Shown: piece by piece, positions 22,260-34,173 of the stretch
Numbering within the stretch: position 1 is the first letter of the stretch
Layout of the letters: every line of letters starts with the position of its first letter
Assembly (NCBI GenBank): GCA_037176845.1
Contig: JAYKXP010000059.1
Coordinates: forward strand, 62,001-126,000
DNA length: 64,000 nucleotides
Origin: Paramarasmius palmivorus
Lineage: Eukaryota; Basidiomycota; Agaricomycetes; Agaricales; Marasmiaceae
Reading direction: 5' to 3'
Notes under the pieces: model-generated
Database searches by the model: none
What the model was told of the DNA's origin: nothing
The model's input: only the letters and a program-made list of their open reading frames with translations
Position numbers and translations under genes: made by a program

Positions 22260-24442
22260 ATGTCATCGTCACTCCCTTTCGATTCGCTGGGTATAGATGG
22301 TACTCTTGGTGCCACCATTATTGGCTATGCGTGCTCTTGTGTGTAAGTGCCAGTCTTCCGACCGATGTTTCACTCGACTTATTCCTTGTAGCGCTATAGG
22401 TATTTTCTTAGGCCAGATTTCAAGGTATTTGGCCATGTATCCGGAGGATAAAATGTGTTATAAGTTCCTAGTGAGTTGCAGTTACTGTTATAGACCTCCG
22501 TGCAGAGTGCCAATACCTTTTTAGGTTGCTACCATTGCGTAACGCTGTCGTGTCCTTCATCTCCATAAGCCTCTGAAGCAGTTCTCATCAGGGTCCTTTT
22601 ACTGATCGACCAGGGCCTAATATCCCACGCGCTGTACTTCTACGTTATTTCGTCAGTCCGCAGTGCTTGCCAGAGCCTCTTCGAGCTAACGCCTCGTTTG
22701 ACAGTAATTATGCCAATCCAAACGTTTTTGGTAGGTGGCTAGTGGTTTGTGTTCGTCAATTCGCGCGCTTACTCTTGCAATAGTAGAGAAAAGAGCAGTT
22801 TGGTGAGTAATCCCCCTACACGCTTCTGAAACGCACTGACTGTGATTAGGACGATAATTGTCGGTGATCATTTTGGGCATCATCGTTCCGGTACCGATCT
22901 CATCTGACCTGATGATGTAGGTTCACGTAGCGGTTGGGGTAAGCTCTCGCGTTTTGCTGCAAGGAATGAAGTCTTCCTAACCGGCACACCCCTAGGCAGT
23001 AATAGGCGCAATTGCCAAACTGTGAGTCTAGATATTTCTATGCATTTCCGGCTATAGGGACGCTGAATGCGCTTTCTCAGCTGCTTTGCCGTTCGGGTTT
23101 GGAGATGTGGGTAATTGAAATTGCGTCGGGCCGCTCTAGGCTCACTTGCCATCCATTACAGTCAGCCACCACAACATTTGGGTCACAGGCGTCATCGTAA
23201 GTCATTATTTACCTCGCCATCATGAACAGCTCAAGACCGGTGCATTTACTGCCAGGTTCTTCTTACGTTCGCTGAATTAGGTAGGCTTAACCTCAGTATC
23301 GACAGCTTCTCAGTCGAGATACTGTACTGATTGATGTTGTAACAGGCTTATCTGCAAGTGAGTGAGCTTCGAATAGTAAGTGCTATTGCTGTTAAACGTG
23401 TGAAATCCACAGCATACACCATTCGGTGGTATGTAGATCTGCATTTTCCTCCAGAACAGTATGCCTAACATATTTCTTGTCTAACAGCTTTGAACTGGGG
23501 TTTTTCGTTTACCTCCCCAACATCAAGGTCACAACCTAGTTATAGAAAAATTCCAAGGAAACTAATATCCGCCGCCTAGACATGGGGCATGCTTTCCCTG
23601 GGATGCGGAGTTCTCATCGACGTCTTCGTTGCGGTAACACTCTGCTTTTACCTGCAGCGACTGAAAGCAGGGTACAAAACGTGAGTTAGGAATAGCCTCT
23701 TAGGCGTATTCATGTTCACCCAATCAATTTACCAGAGCCACGACGGTTATCACGAAGCTAAGCATTTATGCTGTCAGTACTGGCGTGGTAACGAGGTACT
23801 CAGATTTCGGTTCCCCACAGGATGGTTTACTGAAAGCTCGCTCTGTACAGTGCGGTTGGACTCAGTATTCTCATTACCGTAAGTCTTGGTTTCATTTGGT
23901 TGGCGACATACTGAACAAGACAATGCTCAGTACTACTTTATGCCCAGAAATTTCATTTTCATGAGTCTTTCTTTTCTTCTAAGCAAATGTGAGCATTATT
24001 GTCGAGACTTTCTTACTCTGAACTCAGCGCATTTTAGTGTACGGGATATCACTGCTGGCCGCGTATGTTCTACGTGTTAACACCTACGATTTTCAATACT
24101 GACCATCTTATGTATAGGCTCAACACTCGACGGAACATTGAAAACAATAGGACATCACTCAATCGAGGTAGCAGCGAACGCGCCAACGCCGATACCTTGA
24201 CCGCTGCTCCCAATAGGATAAGTCGAGGAAGCAGCGCCCGTCGCTTCCTTGGTAGTAGTCGGCGAACAACGACTTTGTACGAGTCTACAGCTGAGAGTCA
24301 AGGTGGCATGCTTTGGCGGATCCCTTCAATGTCGCCAGTCCCCAACTTCAGCATGCCACTATTTGAGCCAGTGAGGTACAAGGATCGCGGAAGTAGCTCG
24401 ACCACTTTGCAGGATGAGCCTGGGAGCAGATTTTCGGCGTGA
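22260..24442 (+). CDS. DUF6534-type 7-TM membrane protein, about 21 exons
   Basis: The spliced protein begins MSSSLPFDSLGIDGTLGATI and carries the blocks GIFLGQISRYLAMYPEDK, LLLIDQGLISHALYFYVI, KLCFAVRVWRFSHHNIWVTG, TFAELGLSATYTIRFELGFF, VTLCFYLQRLKAGYKT, LSIYAVSTGVVTS and FIFMSLSFLLSKLYGISLLA. A hydrophilic C-tail follows (LNTRRNIENNRT..., exon to 24442). This order is that of the Agaricomycete DUF6534 proteins: seven helices, with the conserved N-terminal half ending in RVWR.S..N and a Y-x-L/I-S-x-L-A-x-LN-R-R near the end. The function is unknown; a GPCR-like fold has been suggested by topology only. Exon boundaries that I could fix include 22260..22342, 22392..22470, 22525..22538, 22592..22651, 22705..22730, 22784..22802, 22850..22859, 22921..22938, 22996..23021 and 23081..23106. 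Several exons are only 10-14 nt. Confidence 0.85.
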
Positions 24443-24793
24443 GTTTACTTGATTTCTTTTAGAATTGTCCGCTACTCACGGTTGGGATCAGGGTGTCCGC
24501 ATAATTTCCCTGTTGGACTAGTGTATCTATGGACATTGTACTAGTTGTATTTATTTATTATGTGTATATGGGAGTTTATCGATGGCTATCGGCAATCGAG
24601 GCGCGCTCCCGTGCTCTTCCCGTGATATGATGTCAGCGATACCGAGTCCTGTTGAGCCGTTTTTGGCGGCGTCAGGGTTTTCTTCCATCGCGACATGTCC
24701 TGATTCCCAGCACCACACCCAGCGCTGTCCTCTTTGATTTGCTGTTCTCTTTCTATTTAAAAAGGGCTTCACAGGCGAGAGTTTTCCGCAGTC
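24443..24793. other. Intergenic, tandem plus-strand genes
   Basis: 351 bases. AT-rich around 24535-24570 (probable 3' processing of the DUF6534 gene), then the promoter of the next gene, which contains CTTTCTATTTAAAAAGGGC about 45 bases before its ATG, a possible TATA-like element. Confidence 0.4.
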
Positions 24794-27189
24794 ATGGCTT
24801 CTTCACAGGAACATGATACTCTTCGAGAGTCAACCGTCAATATCGACGTTGAAACGGCCGAGCCTATTCCTTTCCCATCATTTACACAGGTTTCTGAAGC
24901 GGCTCAGTCTATATCTCCAGGTGAGTTAGGACATTTGTTATCCCGAGAAAGCCATAACTAATTAGACTTCCTCCAGGAGTCTCCGATGTCTCCGCACTCA
25001 CTTCTTCTGACAAACTCTCGGCCTTACCTCCGAACATGAACAGTCCAAACCTGAATCGCTCGGGACGCTCGCCAGGTCATCAATCACCCCGCATATTCAG
25101 GCAAAGTATGGACCCGTCACGATCGTGGCCGAATATAGCGACGGAGGCTCAAGGGTGGAGCACTGGTGGCCGCGGTATGCCTCGCCCGAACGTCTCTGAG
25201 GTATCAATTGAGCAGGAGGCAAGAGGTGCAAAGTCAAGGAGCTCTTTGGACAGTGATCGGGGGTCTTTCTCTGGGGTGCAAAGTGTAAGACGAGGTGAGC
25301 GTCAACACTTGTTGTGTTTGACTGCTTTTCTGATATCGCTTTACCAACCAAAGCATTCCGAAGGCTCAGTCGTACAAGTGATCCAACGGCTCCGTCCCCA
25401 GCAATAAGAGGCTCAACCGGTCCAGATGCAACAGACAAAGAAGGCGTGGCCTCAGATTCTGCCTCCCATTCCCGCTCTCGGGCCGTCTCTCCCATCCGTA
25501 TCCTTCAACAATGGTCTGCCAACTTGGCTTCTCGAAACCATGGTGGGCAACATGAAAATGAAGAGCCTTTCATTCCAATAGATCCCTTTCATTTCAACTT
25601 CCGCCTTGTTCCTTCGTTCCTAGCATCTCTCTTTGGATCATCAGAGTCCAAACCCGAAGAACCCGGTCACCCTCTCGCTGTCTTTTATTCCGCACCTGAT
25701 GCAGAGTCACAACCTCCGCAAACTCCCGTTGGGACGTGCACACAATGCCTCTACCCAGACTGCATGCACAGGCTGCCAACATCCACCTGGAGCTTCTTCA
25801 CGGATTCACTCCCACGCGTGATATACCTCCATCTCCTACTCCGACTCCCTTCTATGTATTTCTCTCGTGTTGCACGGATCTTCGAGGATGCAGAGGTCAG
25901 CAGACCAGACATACAGCGGATGATGGAAGGTTGCTTTGGCGGGGCAAGTTTCTATACAGATGGTCCGGAGGATCGGAACAATCGAAGTCGTACGGCAACG
26001 TTTGGTGCTGCGACTGGTAACACAGGTCAACCTGGTCGGACAGACTTTGCTGCTCAGGTTGACTCTGGGCCTCAGCTGCCGGCGTATACCTTCGAAGAAT
26101 GGCCGGTGCCACGGGTGACACCTGCCTTGAGGAAATTTAAGCATTCATGGGAAGATTTTATCGATTCCTTGCTGCGAGAATGGAAAACGTTGAACGTGGT
26201 ATCCGCATTGCTCTTGTCGTATGTCCATTCTCTTCCTTCGCTGCCTTGGCTAACCTTTCGTTCTTCCTTCCAGTGCTATCCTTACAATGTTTCAAGTGCC
26301 CGATGCGGCCTACGACCCAGTCACTAGAACTGCTGCTTTGTTATCGCTAATATGTGCCATTATGGCCTTGTCTTATGGTTGTATGTATATTGTACGTTTT
26401 GGAACGATGAGGAGTATGTATAGAGCTTCAAGATGGGCCGAGGTACGCGTTGTTATTCTGTTAATAGTCTTGGAGACTCACGATTCTTGGCAACAGGAAG
26501 CTCGAAAAACGAAAACGTTTATATGGTGGAACGTATGGGTGCTATTGGCCATGCCGGCTGTTTGGATGTCATGGTAAGTCTAACAACTCGTCTGGTAACC
26601 TGCCCTTCTCGGAGCTTACAATCGATGCAGGTCAATGATACTCTTCGTCGTTTCCATCCTTTCATTCGTTTGGCGTACAGGTTCCATCGATGATCCGCAT
26701 GAACGCGATGGGCTGAGCCCCACTGGTATCCTAGGACCGAGAATTGCCATTACGACCATGTTTTTCATCGGCATGTTGTACTTGATCGCTATCATTCGCA
26801 CGTTAAAGAGTTATGGACGGGTTGAGTCGATCGAGGAAAGGAAAGGATCGCGATTTTACGCCAATCACCATAGGCACCATCCTAGAAATAATCCATCTGC
26901 CAGGCCTAGTGGTGGTGTCGATGATCGTAGGGAGGTGGACAGAGGTACTGTACCATCGCGTAGAGGAAGAGATGCTGCCCGGGGAAACAATACAGTAGAA
27001 CGGACCCGAGGAAGGAGTCGTAGTATTCGGAAGGGAGAGGATGGGGACACAAAAGGCACAGAGAAGGCTCCGAAAGAAACACCCATAGGCTTAGGTCTGT
27101 CAGGGATGGACAGTGTACGTGGCGAGATGAGCTCGTTGGTCGATTTAGGTTCAGTGAGAGGATTGGCTGATAATCGAAAGCCTGCTTGA
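24794..27189 (+). CDS. Large uncharacterised membrane protein, four C-terminal helices
   Basis: Exons 24794..24920, 24977..25294, 25354..26218, 26274..26442, 26497..26573 and 26631..27189 give 704 aa. The first ~230 residues are Ser/Pro/Arg-rich and look disordered, with many potential phosphosites (SRSRAVSP). A conserved-looking block follows (PFHFNFRLVPSFLASLF, CTQCLYPDCMHRLP with a CxxC...C pattern, then YLHLLLRLPSMYFSRVARIFE). Hydrophobic helices lie at VVSALLLSAILTMFQV, LLSLICAIMALSYGCMYIV, WWNVWVLLAMPAVWMSW with ILFVVSILSFVW, and TTMFFIGMLYLIAIIRTL. The tail is highly charged (RGRSRSIRKGEDGD). I do not recognise a characterised family. The regular structure and intact frame over six exons make it a real gene, probably of an internal membrane. 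The start is the first ATG after a GTTTTCCGCAGTC leader. Confidence 0.8.
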
Positions 27190-27747
27190 CGCCTCAAGTG
27201 GATTGATGTATTATTATGGTGTTTTGCCTTTGTGAAATTGAAACCCCAGAGGCTAGAATAACCTATTTCGCAATAGTTTGGCAAGGGTACTTCTTGGTTG
27301 GTAGGAGGAAGTGTCATGTCACACCCTGTCACAAAGTCTTTCCGAACTACCATCACGACAATTCGTCCCAATGCATCTACAATGATCTGTTTACTTCTTG
27401 CTGCTAGTGATCTAGCACTTTTATAGCCATAAAGGGGCACTTGAGTGCTCGCTCCCTAGCCATGGTAATACAACGTGGTACACCGTCCTGGGTTTCAAGT
27501 TGACCAACTTGGACAGACTGGCGTTGCCGTGTAGCTACGCGATTGGTGTACTAGTAGGAACACTGGTAAGCATTTGCCTATGTATTCAAACCACGGTGTT
27601 AACGGCTTCAAAGTGTCATTGTTCTCCGCAAATAGCCAAGGGCCACAGATTTCCACGAGGTCGCCATTGTCCTCGTATAAGTACGACATACTTACCTTGA
27701 AGTTTTCCTTCTCCCATAATTCTTTCCCCCTATAATGACCCATCGAC
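27190..27747. other. Intergenic, tandem plus-strand genes
   Basis: 558 bases with no supported gene. CCCTATAATGACCC lies about 15 bases before the next start codon, probably too close to be a TATA element. Confidence 0.35.
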
Positions 27748-29461
27748 ATGGACATCTTTCAAGAATCTACTTGCACCTCTTTGCGGTATGAATACGAAAT
27801 ATTGAACCTCGACAAGGTTCAAACCCTAGGATGGCAGACGCTTCATCATCTACTCTTTGGTCAACACTCGGCGGTCAACCTGCTCTGTGATCTTCTCACT
27901 ACCGAAACGGGCAGCGAATCATGGGCAGGAGACCGTATAATCTGTCGTCGCCGCGAAACCTACGAATATCCCGCAGGGCTCCTCACAAAAAATGATCGCC
28001 AAAACCTCTCAGAATCCAGGTTCAAATGCATAACACACGAATCCATTGGCTCTGAATATCCCCCCGGGACGTTTTCAGACAAGCCCACAATCCTACGCAA
28101 CGTTACGAAGGGCCAGTACGTATGTCTGGATGCCTTCGAACTCGAGAAACAATCTGGTCTTACTCAAAGGCGACTGGATGGTCCGACTCTCGGGTCAGTT
28201 CTTCTGTCGAGGATCTGTTGGGCTTCAGATGCATATACGGAACCGGTGCTCGAGCAGCGATGGCTCGGAGAACCTTGTCTTGACCGAGGCGCATGGGCTG
28301 GAGATCGGTTCGATTTCCAGCGAGACATATCTTTCCTTCGCGAAGGTGTAGCATGGAAGAATGTGACTGAATGGGCGGTCAGATTTGTGGTTGAACTGTG
28401 GTGGCGGAAATATCATGTACGCTATAACACTGTCAAGTGCGTAATTTTTATATGTTTTGGGATTGGGATCCGACAATGACCTACGTGTACACAGGCCCCG
28501 GACGACAATCCCATTAGAGCCGCGTCTTTTGCGCCATCTCCCGTGGGAGATTACATCGACGATCCTTCAGGAATTAGCACTAGAGGACCGCGCAGCGGGC
28601 CTCGACCTCTGCAAGGACTCAAGGACGATACAGAGGGTAGTGTACCCAATCCTGTACCGGAACCCTGTCGTCGACACGTCCCGCATGAATACATTCATGC
28701 GCGAGCTTGTTTCTTCGTATTACTTCGACCATCCCATTACAGCCGGTGACACAGTGCGACGCATATGCCTACCAGAACCAAACTCAGATGTTCTTTCGTT
28801 CTGCCCAAACGTGGAGTGTCTATTACTTGATTGGGGAGGATACCCCTCGAGCGACATCTGGGCTGAAGATGACGAGGACTCAGAATGGCCAGCGCCGTCC
28901 ATGATCATTTTTGGTCCATGCTCTGAGCCCCGACTCCCTTCTGGTGCCGAAATGCACCCACTTTTTCGTGGAGCGTCACATCTCTGCATCAACTACTCTG
29001 ATGTACCCTCCTTGTTGGGCCTAGACATCAGAAACCTCTGCCGTTTGACCCACTTGGCCATTCGAGTTGCAGACGACGAGGCTATGGCTGGCTCCAATGG
29101 TACTATAGAACATTTCATCCGGAGAGTTCTAATTTCCTTTCCTGAGGACGATGGACTCATGCTCCTACTGCTCATATCGGAATCAGTAACGCCGTTTATG
29201 AGTCGAGGGTGGACGGATGTGGCGAAGATACCGGATCCCAGGCTATTTGCACGCCCACGCCTTCGCGAAGCAGACTACGAGCAAATCATGGGTTTCGATG
29301 CCCATCAGAGTGTTTGTCTGGAGAGAAAGCCACGGGGCACGATTTGGGATGGCATCGAGGTGAATTACAAGGATTGGAGAGACAAAGTTTGCATAGCGGA
29401 TAGAAACATCGTCAACCCGCCTCTATCAGAAATACCCGAACAATTTGCTTTTGGTTATTAA
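27748..29461 (+). CDS. F-box-like protein with an extra N-terminal domain
   Basis: Two exons, 27748..28436 and 28495..29461, give 551 aa. Residues about 235-290 (LEPRLLRHLPWEITSTILQEL, then LCKDSRTIQRVVYPILYRNP) have the L-P-x-E-I/L ... I-L ... R-x-x-x-P-x-L-Y pattern of basidiomycete F-box-like proteins that would bind Skp1 in an SCF ubiquitin ligase. The part after it is a degenerate leucine-rich region (LTHLAIRVADDEA, LLLLISE) typical for these. The first ~225 residues (from MDIFQESTCTSLRYEYE) precede the F-box and are of a type I do not recognise. The intron in between (28437..28494) has a normal GT-AG, and its removal keeps the frame, so the two halves appear to be one protein. Two separate genes with an accidental frame match is the alternative. 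Confidence 0.7.
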
Positions 29462-29549
29462 TTTCCTTGCCCATGATATTTACAGGGGTTGTGAATCCAA
29501 TAGTTTTCGAACAATGACTGATGAAAGTGTGGTATACTAATCAAAGGTA

Positions 29550-31829
29550 TCAGACACTGAGCTGAGCCACAACTTCATCCGACAACCACCAGTCGCATCG
29601 TTCGACTTGCGGTCGCCCGGCAATTTGTACAGAGGTCCCAGTCGTTGCCTCCTCTGCCTCCAAAGAGAACGCAAACGCAGGTACGAGGTGGATGGGCGAT
29701 TCCTCGTTCAAAGCATGGTATGTAGGCCAGAAGCGTGCAGTATCCAATTTCTCGGTGTTGGGACTAGACAATGATGCATTAAATGCAGGAACTACGAGTC
29801 ACAAGGAGTATAAACTTACTTTCCAGTACGAATAAAGCTCCCAATGTACGCACGCCATTCAGCGGCAACACCTTTTTCAAAGTCGGTCATGACAGCAGTA
29901 GCATTCTAAATTACGTGTTGTTGAGTTTCGGAGAAAGCAGCTAGGACCAATCTCAGCGTACCTGAAGGTAGCTATTATCCGCTGAATGAACAACGTATGC
30001 TAAAGGGAACGTCGCATTTTGATAGTTGGTACCGACTGTGGGTGCTGCGAATCGGAAAGCCCATGTTTGATCACAATTCCCATGTGCACACATTGATGTA
30101 CTAACAAGGCGTTCCTAGATGTATTCCATTAGTATGACTAACATTGGCCGGGAGAGAGATAAAAGTTCACACTGCAAGTAATGCCACCTTCACCCAAGTT
30201 TGCATTTCCTAAGACGGCAGCACGGAATTCGTCTGACTGGAAGGCACCGTTCCCATACGGTTCTCCCCACGAGACATTGACCGGATACATGGACAGGACT
30301 TTCTGTATGGAGGCATCGGAGAGATTATATCCACCTGTAAAGAAGTGTTAGAGTCCTTGTGGTGCATTATTTTTACCGGGCTTTACCGATGCTGTTAGCA
30401 GAAAACGTTGCATTCCGAGATATAAAATTGCCACTTTCGTGTGAAACATAACCGCCGATAAAGGGTATCTTAGCAACTTTGCCATCTTTCCATAAATTCG
30501 TTATGCTATCCGTGAGTGTTATACCGTCTATAGTTGGAAGGAAACCGCCATAGGAGAGACTAGATAAAAAAGGGTATAAGCCAGATGAGTTCATGGATAC
30601 GAAAGAACTGCGAACCCGTTAGCATCCGTGAGCGAATCCAGGGTACGTGTAGCGTTCACGAAAGTTTCTACGGATGCGTCGCGGAAACACTGCAACTGTG
30701 GGATTGTGTCACAGCCAAGAATTTCTGCGAGCCTGTCGTTGCGGGCCTAGTTGATGTCTTAAATAAACTCAGTGGAAATGAAGATCTGGAACTCGTACCT
30801 TATGTTGCTCGACGCTGAACATAGCGGAACGCTGAATTGAACGAGCTATTGCTTGACTGAATGGCAAATCACCCTGTCCATCATAGAGGGCGAGTTGTGA
30901 AACGATAGCAAAGCCTCCACCAGACTGTCCCATGATCGTGATCTTCTCAGGGTCTCCACCAAACCTAAGAACGAAATCATAAGTATGTTGAAACTACGAT
31001 ATACAAGTACTCACTTGCTGATGTGCTTCTGTACCCACTCCATGCCCATCCGTTGATCTAGAAGACCTGCATTCGCGGTTTGTCCTTCGCCTTCGAGGGC
31101 TTCCGATGCCATGAACCCGAAGGCACCCAATCGGTACCCAACATTGACAGCAATGAAATCCTGTGACTGGCCGACCCCTTGTTAAAGATTTCTTAGTGTG
31201 CTGAGACTTTCTGGCGAAGAAACGCAACTCACAGTCAGAGAAGTCGTTGTTTGGCGCAGCAGAGTACTAAAAACGCGTGAAGACGAATCTTGATGTAGAC
31301 GAAGACTAAGAGCTTGCCTGAAGGCCTCCACCATGGATATAGAACATTACCGGCAAGCCGTCCCCTTCTTTTGCGCTGACCGGCTTCCAAATCCAAAGTT
31401 TGAGACAGTCTCTGTGTATTTGGCTTCAGCAATGGTCCATATACCAGAAAAGTACTCACTCTTGACCTGGACCTGCTTTAACGCCGACGATGTTCGACGC
31501 GGCACCAAACTGAACGCAACGAAGGGCGTCGTCGCTAACGTCGGTTACGACACCCAGCTGGCTTTCCAGAGGTGTCGGAGCGCTGAACCGAAGGTCTCCG
31601 ATTGGGGGCGTTGCGTAAGGAATCCCTTTCCACCTGTTGTGAAGGTTGCATATATCAGCACCTTGGAGGACGTTTAATTGAACAACACGAACGATTCCAC
31701 CGTTCCATTATTTTGTAGAATGCCGATATACGTTCCCGCGTCACCAAGGTCAATAGTAGGAGCCTCGTCGCGTACGGAGACCGAGAAAACGGGAGCAACC
31801 AGAGCCAAAAACGCGAGGAAATTTTTCAT
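29550..31829 (-). CDS. Secreted type-B carboxylesterase/lipase, 12 exons
   Basis: Minus-strand exons: 31829..31687, 31633..31460, 31411..31318, 31266..31233, 31177..31015, 30964..30799, 30746..30616, 30559..30387, 30334..30171, 30114..29962, 29905..29820 and 29763..29550; 564 aa. It is an alpha/beta-hydrolase of the cholinesterase/type-B family, acting on carboxylic esters outside the cell. Visible are the signal peptide (MKNFLAFLALVAPVFSVS), KGIPYATPPIGDLRF, EDCLKLWIWKP, the oxyanion hole YIHGGGL, VNVGYRLGAFGF, and the nucleophile S217 in ITIMGQSGGG. The probable acid is in GGYVSHESGNF and the probable His in VVHSADNSYL. The third intron (31317..31267) is GC-AG (CAG|GCAAGC). An upstream in-frame ATG at 31859 would add 10 residues, but it lies only 7 bases after a TATA-like site, so 31829 is preferred. 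Confidence 0.9.
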
Positions 31830-31865
31830 ACTGGCAGTACCAGTTCCTTTACCCCACATCTTGGG

Positions 31866-31873
31866 CTTTTATG
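31866..31873 (-). promoter_or_regulatory. TATA-like element of the carboxylesterase gene
   Basis: CATAAAAG on the minus strand, about 37 bases upstream of the preferred start codon. Weak match, position plausible. Confidence 0.4.
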
Positions 31874-33173
31874 GGATTCGTATTCAAATGCGGGGTTGTT
31901 CCATGCTTGGGCTTCTGACGACGTACGTTGCAAAGAGGTCAGCAGGCCTGATGGCGGATTAAGTACTCTCCGTACGACTCACAGGATTCTCGTCGGTAAG
32001 TTCGTCGTTCGCGCCGTCTGGCACCATAACATCTCTCGTCGTAAGGAACGTGTCATGTGTTTCACCGATTTCGCAAAACTAGAGATCATCGATGATGGTG
32101 GCGGTTTGGGGAAAAGAAGAAAATTACTCGGTTCTCACGTTGATGCATTACACGAGCCGTTACGCCGTACGTGGCGTACAGTACGGCTCCTTTTCTGGCG
32201 AGACAAGAGCTGACAAGAGTATCCACTTGTAAAAAGTTTGCGAGTGGCTTCGAAAATCAAGATTCATTTACTCGGTAGTATTCCGACTCGGATTGGATAT
32301 CAAATGTTTTTCCTGCATACATACAGAAGCTTCTTTCTCGCTCCAAGGGAGCCGCTGAGCGACGGAAGTCTGATCACGGCGGGTTCTACATCGAGCCGCA
32401 TGACGAAGAGGAATTCGTGTTGAAGAACATTGAAGTTGAGAACGGTAATAAACGATCAGATATCGATCAGAGTCAGGAGCTACTGGCTTTCCTATTTTTT
32501 GCAAGAGTCACCGAGGGCCTAGAGCCTATGAATTCTACGTTAGTGATGTATCTTAGTAGACTGCGGGCTAGTCTGGGGCTACTTGAGATCTTCTCTACAG
32601 TGTTCGAGTTCCGATAGCTAAGCGCTAGTGAGCAGGTAAAAAATCGTCACTTAAGGAAGCTTAAGGAGGAGCAGACAAGAGGAATTGTAGATGCCGTCGG
32701 TGCCGGCGGAGTTTCAAAATCCCAAGTCAGCCAACCGAGTCTTCCGAATCCAACTCGTATCCTCCTTGATCACGATCGCAAAACCTGCACTCTTGTTTGC
32801 GGCCGATGTACGCCCTTGTCCGTCAATATTACAACCAGTTTGTCGGGATCTGACGCGTTCTCCTGAAACACTAGTAATGGAGGAACAATGCGCAATCAAC
32901 AAACGCGATCATTCACTGAGCTTCCTGGTAGGCTGGACCTCTGTTTGCTGGATTCTAGACGTGTTTACCTGCAGCAAATCAATTATAGGTATATTTGAAG
33001 ATGAACTATGCCACTTGGGCTTCAAACTCTGAGCTACCCTGGGCTAAAATAGTACAGGAAATATCGGAAACTGAATCAGGATGGTGTATCAGGCTACAAC
33101 GCTGAAGCCAAGACGCTCCTTTATTCAAGGTTCTTTTTCCGAGGAGCGCGTTCTAGATTCCCGTATTCATGGG
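31874..33173. other. Intergenic, 1.3 kb, divergent
   Basis: Between the carboxylesterase (minus) and the Cys-rich secreted protein (plus). Open frames at 31896-32213 and 32691-33032 show no domain, signal peptide or consistent intron structure. No transposon protein fragment, terminal repeat or RNA gene is seen. Confidence 0.4.
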
Positions 33174-33180
33174 TATAAAG
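33174..33180 (+). promoter_or_regulatory. TATA box of the Cys-rich secreted protein gene
   Basis: TATAAAG sits 58-64 bases before the ATG at 33238, a normal position for a fungal TATA element. Confidence 0.5.
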
Positions 33181-33237
33181 ACTACTTCGGAAAAATTTAG
33201 TCGACCAGCACTCCCTGCTCCCCCGATTTGCCTCAAG

Positions 33238-34173
33238 ATGAGCAAGCCTGCCTCTGCCTCTCTTCTCCTGGTCGTCGCATCTCTCATTTCGGGCGCAGTC
33301 TCTCAGGCATGTCGTTACACATGCCCTGAATTCCATGGTACATCACTAGAAAGCATCGGCGATCCCAATGGTGATCTTCTTTGCGAGTACGTTTTTCTAC
33401 CTTTTCCTCGCATTCTCCGCGAACTCATGATGCTGTCTTTAGATACACAGAAGATAACTTCCATGTTTCCTGTGGATACGACGCTCAGCATGGCAATTCA
33501 ATCTCCACCCACGCGTTATGTCCTTACAGAGCGACACCAGGTCCTCACTGTGTCGAGGGCAAGGAGGCTCAATTGCCCCCAGAGATCGCGGCTCATTACT
33601 CGTATAGTGAGTTCATGGAGTTGCTCGCCCCCACCAAGACCGCCAAACACCCTACCAATATATACAACCGCGGTGATAATGATCGTTATGGCGGTGGAGG
33701 CGGTAGAGGCGGAGGTGGCGGAGGTGGTGGTGGTGGTGGCGGCGGCGGTAGCGATCCAAAACCGACATCGACGTGTTCCGTGCCTTCGTGTCCTAGTATT
33801 AACCTCGGCTTTATCTCGTTAAGTGGTTCTCCAAGCTCGGGCGGCAATGGTGTCACCTGCTCGTGAGTTGTTTGCCTCCTTCATCCCGTCAAGTACCGTG
33901 CTTATTCTTCTTATCTCTTGCAGCTACAACATCCCGGTTCTCAACATTGCCCTGACATGCTCCTATGACAGGTCCCTGTCCTTCTCGAATGGGTACTGTT
34001 CAAATAGCATCTACATTGGATATTGTCCTGGTTCATGTGGTTGTCGTAGCTACGGCAGAAGGGAGCTTTACAACAAAAAGAGGCGTGGAGCTCTTCCTGC
34101 GCCTGCGCCTGTTCCCGGCTGGAAGTCGCGCAAGGACATGATGTACACGAGAACTAAGAAGAGGGGGAGCTAA
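33238..34173 (+). CDS. Small secreted cysteine-rich protein with a polyglycine linker
   Basis: Exons 33238..33386, 33443..33862 and 33924..34173 give 272 aa. The signal peptide is MSKPASASLLLVVASLISG followed by AVSQ. The N-terminal module has about eight cysteines (ACRYTCPEF, DLLCEYTED, HVSCGYDAQHGN, ALCPYRATPG and so on). A linker of 19 glycines and one arginine (codons at 33690..33749) joins a second Cys-rich module (STCSVPSCPSINLGF, NGVTCS, ALTCSYDRSL, SNGYCSNSIYIG, CPGSCGCRSYG). The tail is strongly basic with a proline-alanine repeat (GALPAPAPVPGWKSRK). It is predicted to be exported and disulphide-bonded. No family recognised; effector-like or wall-associated roles are open guesses. 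The two-module plus flexible-linker design and the basic tail are visible facts. Confidence 0.8.
33690..33749 (+). repeat. GGN-rich tract encoding the polyglycine linker
   Basis: Twenty consecutive codons, 19 of them GGN (mixed GGT, GGC, GGA) and one AGA. The mixed third bases argue against pure replication slippage, while the GGT GGT GGT GGT GGT and GGC GGC GGC runs could still vary in length between strains. Confidence 0.9.

Noticed and set aside
30560..30615. Minus-strand segment MNSSGLYPFL as part of the esterase
   Set aside because: It lies inside an intron of the model; including it breaks the frame before LSYGGFLPTIDG.
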